From NCBI GenBank assembly GCA_025456145.1, contig JALOLD010000010.1, positions 1 through 64,000 of the forward strand: a stretch of DNA of 64,000 bases, given 5' to 3'. The notes below the pieces were generated by a model. That model did no database searches, was not told where the DNA came from, and saw only the letters and a program-made list of their open reading frames with translations. The translations under genes and the position numbers were made by a program. This document shows positions 57,579 to 64,000 of the stretch, one piece after another (position 1 is the first letter of the stretch; each line of letters opens with the position of its first letter). This DNA is from Thermoanaerobaculales bacterium (GTDB taxonomy: Bacteria > Acidobacteriota > Thermoanaerobaculia > Thermoanaerobaculales > Sulfomarinibacteraceae).

Positions 57579-60186
57579 CTACTTCGCCGAGCGCGGCCAC
57601 GAGGTCGTGGCCTCCTCGTCGCTGCTCCCCGCCGGCGACTCGACCCTGCTCTTCGCCAACGCCGGGATGAACCAGTTCAAGGACGTCTTCATCGGCCGCG
57701 AGCAGCGGTCCTACAGCCGGGCCGCGTCGTCCCAGAAGTGCGTTCGCGCCGGCGGCAAGCACAACGACCTCGAGAACGTCGGCTACACCGCCCGCCACCA
57801 CACCTTCTTCGAGATGCTCGGCAACTTCAGCTTCGGCGACTACTTCAAGCGCGACGCCATCCGCTACGCCTGGGAGCTGCTGGTCGACGTCTACGGGATG
57901 CCGGTCGAGCGGCTCTGGTTCACGGTCTACACCGACGACGACGAGGCGGCGGCGCTGTGGCGGGAGACCGGCGCGGCGCCCGAGCGGATCCTGCGCTTCG
58001 GCGCCAAGGACAACTACTGGGCGATGGGCGAGACCGGGCCGTGCGGACCGTGCTCGGAGATCCACTTCGACCGGGGGCCCGACCCCCTCGCGCCGGGCCG
58101 GGCCGAGCTGGTCAACGGCGAGGGCGACGACATCATCGAGATCTGGAACCTCGTCTTCATGCAGTTCGAGCGCGACGCCGCGGGCGAGCTCCACCCGCTG
58201 CCGCGGCCGTCGATCGACACCGGGGCGGGCCTCGAGCGGATCGCCACCGTGATGCAGGGAGTCGGGACCAACTACGACACCGACCTCTTCGTGCCGATCC
58301 TCGAGGCGATCGGCCGGCTCGTCGAGCGGCCGTATGACCCGACCGACGCGCTGGCCCCGGCCTACCGGGTGATCGCCGACCACATCCGGGCGACGACCTT
58401 TCTGATGACCGACGGCGTCGTGCCGTCGAACGAGGGCCGCGGCTACGTGCTGCGCCGGATCATCCGGCGCGCGTTGCGCTACGGACGCAAGCTCGGGCTC
58501 GACGGCGCCTTCCTCTACACCCTGGCGCCGACCGTGGTCGAGCTGATGGACGGGCCCTACCCGGAGCTGGTCGAGCGCCGTGAGGTCGTGACCACCCAGC
58601 TCGAGCAGGAGGAGCGGCGGTTCGCCCGCACCCTCAACGCCGGTACCGACATCGCCGGCCGCGAGCTCGAGCGGATCAAGCGCTCGGGCGGGACGGTGGT
58701 GCCCGGCCGGGTGGTCTTCGACCTCTACCAGACCCACGGCATCCCGGTCGAGCTGCTCGAGGAGTTCGCCCAGGAGGAGGGGCTGACCCTCGACGAAGAG
58801 GGCTTCGAGGAGGCGATGCGGAGCGAGCGCGAGCGCGGCCAGGCGTCGTGGCGGGGCGATCTCGCGGCCCGCTTCCGGCCCGAGCACGAGGAGCTGTTCG
58901 ACGCCGGCGTGCGGTCGGCCTTCGACGGCTACGAGCGGCTCGAGCTCGAGACCGAGGTGGTCGCGCTGGTCGGCGCGGACGGGCTCGAGGACGAGCTCGC
59001 CGCCGGCTCCTCCGGCGAGGTCGTGCTCGCGACGACGCCGTTCTACGCCGAGTCGGGCGGTCAGGTCGGCGACACCGGAGAGCTGACCTGGGACGGCGGC
59101 CGGGCGCGGGTGCTCGACACCCAGAAGGCGATGGAGGGTCTGGTCGTCCACCGGGTCGAGGTCGAGGCTGGCGCCCTCGTCAAGGGGGCGACGGTGTCCG
59201 CGCGGGTCGCCGAGGGGCCGCGCCGCGACACCCAGCGCAACCACACCGCGACCCACCTGCTCCACGCCGCCCTCCACCGGGTGCTCGGCGACGCCGCCCA
59301 GCAGGCCGGCTCGCTGGTCGAGCCCGAGCGGCTGCGCTTCGACTTCTCGTGGGACGGCCCGGTGAGCTTCGACGAGCTCCAGGAGGTCGAGCGGCTGGTC
59401 AACGCCGAGATCGTCTCGAACCGGCCCCTCGACAAGACGCTCATGCCGATCGGCCGGGCCCGAGAGCTCGGGGCGATGGCCCTGTTCGGCGAGAAGTACG
59501 GCGACACCGTCCGCGTCGTCACGGTCGGCGACGGGGCCTTCTCGCGGGAGCTGTGCGGCGGTTGCCACGTCGAGCGGACCGGCGACATCGGGCTGTGCAC
59601 GATCACCGGCGAGCGCGGGGTCGCGGCGGGCGTGCGCCGGATCGAGGCGGTCACCGGTCGCGGCGCCCTCCAGCTCCTCCAGGAGCGGGCGCGGCTCGCC
59701 AACCAGCTCGCCGGCCGCTACCAGACCTCGTTCGAGCGGCTGCCCGAGCTGCTCGACAAGCGCGAGCGCCAGCTCGCCGAGCTCGAGACCGAGGTCAAGA
59801 CCCTCAAGCACCGGCTGGCCTCCGGCGACGCGGGAGTCGCCGAGGTCCGCGAGGAGGTCGACGGGATCACCGTGCTCGCCCGCCGGGCCCCGGAGATGAG
59901 CCCCGGCGAGCTCCGCAACCTCGCCGACACCCTCCGTCAGAAGCTCGGCTCCGGGGTGGTCGTGCTCGGGATGGAGGCGGGGGGCAAGGCGACCCTGCTC
60001 GCCGCGGTCACCGACGACCTCACCGACCGGGTCAGGGCCGGCGACCTGGTCCGCGAGCTCGCCGCGGTGGTCGGCGGCCGGGGCGGCGGCAAGCCAAACC
60101 TTGCCCAGGCCGGCGGCCCCGACGCCGCCAAGCTCGACGAGGCGCTGGCCAAGGCGCCCGAGCAGGTGAGGGCTCTGATCAGCTGA
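57535..60186 (+). CDS. alaS: Alanyl-tRNA synthetase
   Basis: An 883-residue class II synthetase charging tRNA-Ala. The start region SSEIRAAFLDYFAERGHEVVASSSLLP and motif-2 block HHTFFEMLGNFSFGDYFK are diagnostic. The editing domain has HTATHLLHAAL (about 582-592) and CGGCH near residue 680, the zinc-coordinating residues. The C-terminal C-Ala domain ends with GGRGGGKPNLAQAGGPD. ATG 57535 (MRSMTSSE) is supported by GGGAGAG about ten bases upstream; ATG 57544 is equally in frame. It begins inside recX. Confidence 0.97.
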   Translation: MRSMTSSEIRAAFLDYFAERGHEVVASSSLLPAGDSTLLFANAGMNQFKDVFIGREQRSYSRAASSQKCVRAGGKHNDLENVGYTARHHTFFEMLGNFSFGDYFKRDAIRYAWELLVDVYGMPVERLWFTVYTDDDEAAALWRETGAAPERILRFGAKDNYWAMGETGPCGPCSEIHFDRGPDPLAPGRAELVNGEGDDIIEIWNLVFMQFERDAAGELHPLPRPSIDTGAGLERIATVMQGVGTNYDTDLFVPILEAIGRLVERPYDPTDALAPAYRVIADHIRATTFLMTDGVVPSNEGRGYVLRRIIRRALRYGRKLGLDGAFLYTLAPTVVELMDGPYPELVERREVVTTQLEQEERRFARTLNAGTDIAGRELERIKRSGGTVVPGRVVFDLYQTHGIPVELLEEFAQEEGLTLDEEGFEEAMRSERERGQASWRGDLAARFRPEHEELFDAGVRSAFDGYERLELETEVVALVGADGLEDELAAGSSGEVVLATTPFYAESGGQVGDTGELTWDGGRARVLDTQKAMEGLVVHRVEVEAGALVKGATVSARVAEGPRRDTQRNHTATHLLHAALHRVLGDAAQQAGSLVEPERLRFDFSWDGPVSFDELQEVERLVNAEIVSNRPLDKTLMPIGRARELGAMALFGEKYGDTVRVVTVGDGAFSRELCGGCHVERTGDIGLCTITGERGVAAGVRRIEAVTGRGALQLLQERARLANQLAGRYQTSFERLPELLDKRERQLAELETEVKTLKHRLASGDAGVAEVREEVDGITVLARRAPEMSPGELRNLADTLRQKLGSGVVVLGMEAGGKATLLAAVTDDLTDRVRAGDLVRELAAVVGGRGGGKPNLAQAGGPDAAKLDEALAKAPEQVRALIS

Positions 60187-60206
60187 TCAGCCGCCGAGTC
60201 AGGAGG

Positions 60207-61826
60207 TCATCCGCCTGCTGCGGGGTGCGGGGCCGGCGGAGGCAAGGCCGGGGCCGCCCCGCGCTTCGACGTCATCGGGTTTGGGTCCGGCTGGATACGT
60301 TGAGCCGGGGGCGAAGATCCCACCGACGGCGTTGGTATCGGCCATCCAGCCACGGGGTCAGCAGACGCTCCATCACCGACCACCTCCCGCAACCGCCGCT
60401 CCACGTAGTCGAAGAACGGGTTGCACCGGAGCCGCATGAACATGGTCGGCGACACCGCCATCAGGCCGCGCTCGCCGCGCGGCTCGAGGGTTCCGAGCTG
60501 GACCCCGAAGCGGGCGTCCGGATCCGGCTCGAGGCCGTAGATCGGGTCGTCGATCGGGAACGGCACCGCCACGTGCGACAGCGAGTAGACACCCCTCGGC
60601 CACTCGAGATCGAGGGCCTCGACCTCGACTTCGCGAGCACCGCCCGGACGTGACCAGACCTCGAGGGTTGGGCTGGACTCGTCGACGTTGGTGACCGCCG
60701 TCAGCCGGTAGGGTGTGGTCGGGCGACCGGTCAAGCTCCGCAGCCGCGCGGCGGGGTCGGTGCGGAAGAAGTCCCGCATCTTCGCCAGCCGGTTGACGTC
60801 GAAGATCACGAGCTCGTGCTCCGGCTCCGGGAGACGGTCGTAGAGACCCTCGACCACCGCCTCCACCAGAACCGTGGCGTCGGCCAAGGACATGAAGGTC
60901 AGGACCGGGGGGAAGCGCGATGCTACCTGCTGCGCCTCGAGCTCGGCCAACCGGCGGCGGATCGAGCGCGTCAGCAGGTGCGTCTGGTATCCGGCACTGG
61001 CGGGGAAGGAGTTGTACTTGAAGGGGTCCGACTCGGGCTGGATGTCGGTCCACGCGAGCCGGTCGAACCACGGCATGAAGCTCAGCAGCTGGTAGCCGCG
61101 AGCCAGCGCCGCGAGCCGCGTGATGCCGATGGCCGGCGAGAAGAGGATGATCCGATCGGGGACTCGGAGCTTCTCGTCGGCGAGGCTGTCGAGGGCCAGG
61201 TCGACGGCCAGCGCGCCGCCGTTCGAGTAGCCCACCACGATGATGTCGCCGGTGGGCCCGACCGTTCCCACGAGGTGCCGATAGGCGATCCGGACGGCCG
61301 CCCGCCAGTCGTCGACCGAGGCACGACGGAGCTCGCCGGGGGTGGTGCCGTGGCCGGGCAGGCGCAGCCCGGCCACGTGAAACCCCTCGGAGTGGAGGAT
61401 CTCGGCTGCGCGCCGAAGGCTGTACGGCGAGTCGGTCAGCCCGTGGAGAAGGAGCGCGCCGCCCCGGCCCCCAGCCCCCGCCAGCTCATACGACCGGTTC
61501 CAGTCACGGGGAAAGCCCGCAGGGTTGTTGACGCCGCCCGGGGCGTAACGATTCCAGGCGGGCTCTGCTCGCGAGTCGGGGTCACGGACGATCCGCCCGT
61601 CGAGCTCCTCGAAGAGCCGGCCCTCGAGCGCCAGGTAGCCGTCCCAGTCGAGTCCGCCCCGCTCGTCGCGGGCCTCGAACTCGTGCTCGAGGCCCACCGT
61701 GTGCCACGGAGACAGCTCCGGTTTCGATCGTTGCGCCCACGACGCGACGACGACGACTGCCGCGACCACGGCCGCAGCGGCGACTCCCGTGACCCGCAAC
61801 CAACGGATCGACCGATGCTGGTTCAC
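60207..61826 (-). CDS. Membrane-anchored alpha/beta hydrolase
   Basis: A 539-residue protein with one N-terminal membrane helix (about 11-32, VTGVAAAAVVAAVVVVASWA), then an alpha/beta hydrolase domain. The oxyanion region is ALLLHGLTDSPYSLRRAAEIL (about 165-185) and the nucleophile elbow GYSNGG (Ser near 242). A His for the triad lies in the C-terminal part (SLSHVAVPF). The last 60 residues are proline-rich and unstructured. A lipase or esterase is likely; the substrate is unknown. GTG 61826 (VNQHRSIRW) is chosen for the AAGGGG eight bases upstream; GTG codons at 61835 and 61844 are also in frame. It is divergent from another hydrolase across 103 bases. Confidence 0.75.
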   Translation of the reverse strand: MNQHRSIRWLRVTGVAAAAVVAAVVVVASWAQRSKPELSPWHTVGLEHEFEARDERGGLDWDGYLALEGRLFEELDGRIVRDPDSRAEPAWNRYAPGGVNNPAGFPRDWNRSYELAGAGGRGGALLLHGLTDSPYSLRRAAEILHSEGFHVAGLRLPGHGTTPGELRRASVDDWRAAVRIAYRHLVGTVGPTGDIIVVGYSNGGALAVDLALDSLADEKLRVPDRIILFSPAIGITRLAALARGYQLLSFMPWFDRLAWTDIQPESDPFKYNSFPASAGYQTHLLTRSIRRRLAELEAQQVASRFPPVLTFMSLADATVLVEAVVEGLYDRLPEPEHELVIFDVNRLAKMRDFFRTDPAARLRSLTGRPTTPYRLTAVTNVDESSPTLEVWSRPGGAREVEVEALDLEWPRGVYSLSHVAVPFPIDDPIYGLEPDPDARFGVQLGTLEPRGERGLMAVSPTMFMRLRCNPFFDYVERRLREVVGDGASADPVAGWPIPTPSVGSSPPAQRIQPDPNPMTSKRGAAPALPPPAPHPAAGG

Positions 61827-61929
61827 TGAAGACACCCCTTCCACGATCGCGTAGACTGATCGAGATCTTAACTCGGGTCGAGGCGGTTTCCGGAGGGGTC
61901 CGACCGATGTCCACGAGCCGGACGGCAGC

Positions 61930-63195
61930 ATGAGCCAGCGCGCCTCGAGGTGGCGGACCGGATTGCGCCGTACCCTGTGGGCCCTCGCCGCCGTCGTGGC
62001 GGTGGGGGTCGCGCTGCCCTTCGGCTGCGTCGGCAACCGGATGTTCAACACCGAGCCCGAAGACTATCTCAGGAACTACTCGACCTCCGGAGGGCTGGCG
62101 TACTCGGTGGCGGTGGTCGAGTTCGACGACCAGGGCCAGCCCTGGGACCTGCGCCAGCTCGACGCGGCCATCGCGGAGATCCGGCGGCTCAACCGGGTCA
62201 GCGACGATGGGATCATCCTCTACCAGTTCATCCATGGCTGGAAGAGCAACGCGGCGAGGGAGAGAAGCTCCGGAGAACGGCTGGCCTGGTTCGAGAAACG
62301 GGTAGCGGCGGTCGCCGAGCAGTCGGAGCTTGCCTCCCGGGGAGGGATCGGCACGCCCCGGCCGGTGGTCGGCCTCTACATCGGGTGGAGGGGCCGCACC
62401 TACTCGCTGCCGATCCTCATCGACGCCTCGTTCTGGAACCGCCGGGTGGCGGCCCACCGGGTCGCTTCCAAGAGCCTCCAGGAGGTGCTCTACCGATCCG
62501 TCAATGCCGCCCGCGAGCATCCGGACGCCAAGTGCGCCCTGCTCGGGCACTCCATGGGCGGGATGATCCTCGAGGAGACCCTCGGACCGGCGCTGGTCTC
62601 GGAGATCCTGCTGGCCGAGCACACGGAAGCAGCGGTCCCCGTGCGCTACGACCTGATCGTCTCCGCCAACGCCTCCACCTCAGCGCTCCACACCAAGCAG
62701 CTCATCGACGTCTTCAACCGGACCCATGCGAGGCTCGTGTTGGAGGATTCGGCCGGTCGCCGTCGACCGGCCGGCGGCCCGATGATCGCCTCCATTACCT
62801 CGGTCGACGACGGCGTCACCCGGTACATGGTGCCCCTCGCGATGACTCTCAACTCACTCTTCGTCCGCTATCGTCCCGCAGAAGAGGGCAGCCTGGCGTC
62901 GCAGCGCCGGCTCGGCATTCGCACCGCCGGTCACTTGCCGGCGCTGCACAGCCACACCGTCGATATGGGCGGCGGCGACATCGCCGTCCGCGAGATTCCC
63001 GGGCGCTGGAATGACACCCCGTTCTGGGTCTTCCAGGTGCCGGCCGAGATCAGCCGCAACCACGGCGACATCGACGGGCCGTTGTGGGGCCGGTTGATGC
63101 TGCGGCTGTTGGAGGGCAACCGCGTGTTCGATCCGAGCGTGCGGATGCTGCTCACGGTCGGGGATCTCGAAGGCGACTCGGCTCCCAGCGGCTGA
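61930..63195 (+). CDS. Secreted or anchored alpha/beta hydrolase (lipase-like)
   Basis: A 421-residue protein with an N-terminal hydrophobic segment (about 15-31, LWALAAVVAVGVALPFG followed by Cys33, which may be lipidated). The hydrolase features are YQFIHGWKSNA (about 98-108) and the nucleophile elbow GHSMGG (Ser near 203). A candidate His is in HSHTVDMGGGD. It resembles uncharacterised lipase-like proteins with an FxHG-W-x-NA oxyanion loop. The substrate is unknown. The ATG has no clear ribosome-binding site. Next to the divergent hydrolase at 60207 it may form a functional pair. Confidence 0.75.
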   Translation: MSQRASRWRTGLRRTLWALAAVVAVGVALPFGCVGNRMFNTEPEDYLRNYSTSGGLAYSVAVVEFDDQGQPWDLRQLDAAIAEIRRLNRVSDDGIILYQFIHGWKSNAARERSSGERLAWFEKRVAAVAEQSELASRGGIGTPRPVVGLYIGWRGRTYSLPILIDASFWNRRVAAHRVASKSLQEVLYRSVNAAREHPDAKCALLGHSMGGMILEETLGPALVSEILLAEHTEAAVPVRYDLIVSANASTSALHTKQLIDVFNRTHARLVLEDSAGRRRPAGGPMIASITSVDDGVTRYMVPLAMTLNSLFVRYRPAEEGSLASQRRLGIRTAGHLPALHSHTVDMGGGDIAVREIPGRWNDTPFWVFQVPAEISRNHGDIDGPLWGRLMLRLLEGNRVFDPSVRMLLTVGDLEGDSAPSG

Positions 63196-63452
63196 CCATC
63201 CGGGTTTCGACATCGCCCGGACGATCCTGGCCTGGGCGCAGGCCCCGGAGAAGGCGAGGGCTCTGATCGGCGGTAGAGCTTCAACGCATGGATGCGGGGT
63301 TTGGCGGGCATCAACCGTAACGATCATCGTTCGTTGCCGAAGTGGTCGGCGACCGTCAACCACGGCGCCTTTCAGATCCGCCATGATAGAAAAGGGCTGT
63401 CGCACTCTGTGACGACGCGAACGAGTTGGCCGTGAACGGACGGGAGGACGAG
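63196..63452. other. Gene-free stretch with an alaS-end-like sequence
   Basis: No gene is seen here. GAGGGCTCTGATC at 63256-63268 is identical to the last sense bases of alaS (60168-60180). The frame around it would read ILAWAQAPEKARALIGG, similar to the alaS end ALAKAPEQVRALIS. It may be a leftover of a duplication. Confidence 0.45.
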
Positions 63453-64000
63453 ATGAAGCGGTTCAGAAACCTCGTGGCCGTGCTGAACGGTGGCCCCGGC
63501 GATGCCCAGCTCCAGCGTCGGGCGAATGCGTTGGCGCTGGCGAACGGCGCCGCGCTCACCTACTGTGCGCCCCACGAGGAACCGCCGGTGTCCCTGCTGA
63601 AGAAGAGCCGCTTGTACCGCGAGCTCGACCGGCTCGTCGAGAAGGAGCGCCGCAGCTCCCTCGACCGGGCGGTGGAGGCCGCGACGAATGCCGGTATCGC
63701 GGCCGAGGCGCTCATGCTCCGGGGCAAGACCTTTGTCGCCGTCATTCAGGCGGTGCTCCTCCGGGGCCACGATCTCGTGCTCTACCCCGATGACGAGACG
63801 ACCTCGCTTCACAGGCCCCTCTTCGGCAGCACGGCGACCCACCTGCTGCGCAAGTGCCCGTGTCCGGTGTGGGTGCTCAAGCCGTCCAGGGAGGCCGAAG
63901 ACGGCCGCATACGGAAGGTCCTGGCTGCGATCAACGCCGCGACCGGTATTCCCTCCGAACAGGAGCTCAACACCAAGATCCTCGAGCTCGCGACGTCGCT
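63453..64000 (+). CDS. Universal stress protein, tandem-domain type, 3' end outside the window
   Basis: The frame is open from ATG 63453 to the window edge (182 codons). MKRFRNLVAVLNGGPGD is the first strand of a UspA fold, and LFGSTATHLLRKCPCPVWVLKPS (about 123-145, the G-x9-G-S/T phosphate-site block) closes the first domain. GRIRKVLAAINAATG then starts a second strand-turn, as in two-domain UspE-like proteins. GGGAGG five bases before the ATG supports the start. Such proteins bind ATP or small ligands under stress; the role here is unknown. Confidence 0.88.
   Translation, partial: MKRFRNLVAVLNGGPGDAQLQRRANALALANGAALTYCAPHEEPPVSLLKKSRLYRELDRLVEKERRSSLDRAVEAATNAGIAAEALMLRGKTFVAVIQAVLLRGHDLVLYPDDETTSLHRPLFGSTATHLLRKCPCPVWVLKPSREAEDGRIRKVLAAINAATGIPSEQELNTKILELATS

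Noticed and set aside
63372-63842. Minus-strand frame over the universal stress protein
   Set aside because: The plus strand from 63453 carries a clear UspA fold and ribosome-binding site; the minus-strand product has no recognisable feature.

Overview
The window is a high-GC, densely coded chromosomal segment from a Gram-negative bacterium: it has an lpxC-type lipid A gene, a TolC/RND efflux set, a secreted C25 peptidase and a PilT ATPase. A cbb3 oxidase cluster with a fused CcoNO subunit, the futalosine-pathway gene mqnD, a eukaryotic-type double phosphofructokinase and the base composition fit an uncultured Acidobacteriota- or Myxococcota-like lineage. That placement is inference. No rRNA, tRNA, CRISPR array, prophage or insertion sequence was recognised.

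Layout. 1-3734: a hexanucleotide repeat, a zinc-ribbon membrane protein, then a cobalamin riboswitch with terminator controlling btuF-btuD-btuC. 3735-9069: acyl-CoA dehydrogenase, uppS, pssA and the double PFK. 9189-15609: a response-regulator-receiver/LpxC fusion, a GCS2-type glutamate-cysteine ligase, pgi, an MFS transporter and mqnD. 15610-22470: an autoregulated-looking tetR operon with outer-membrane factor, adaptor and RND pump. 22471-31347: a large repeat element, an HTH-ferredoxin protein, a GT-C-like membrane protein, a C25 (gingipain-type) peptidase with a companion secreted protein, and a membrane pseudokinase. 31360-32836: yraN and queA, divergent.

33086-44863: a cbb3 oxidase biogenesis and structural cluster on the minus strand (rrf2, ccoNO, ccoQ, ccoP, ccoG, fixH, a SafE-like protein, ccoI, ccoS). 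It is interrupted by two plus-strand genes, a DUF4082-like secreted protein and an MscS channel. 44898-48744: a ChvG/ChvI-like two-component pair, a phasin with a multi-operator promoter, and an SCP2-like protein. 49030-64000: a double-zinc-ribbon protein, an SDR, tsaE, nnr, a sodium:solute symporter, pilT, recX, alaS, two divergent alpha/beta hydrolases, and a universal stress protein that runs off the end.

The intergenic DNA carries a recurrent family of imperfect hexamer arrays (GTCCGC/GGACGC paired with GGCAGC/GCTGCC). Several are built as large inverted repeats around a small central hairpin, and seven of nine array arms lie just upstream of a gene start with GGACGC on the sense strand. 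Other repeat families are an AAGCCCTC octamer element, an AAAGACAC hairpin element inside the cco cluster, and an AAAACT/AGTTTT hairpin before recX. Best candidates for something new: this repeat family and its promoter-proximal polarity, the receiver-LpxC fusion, the four-operator phasin promoter, and the pseudokinase.
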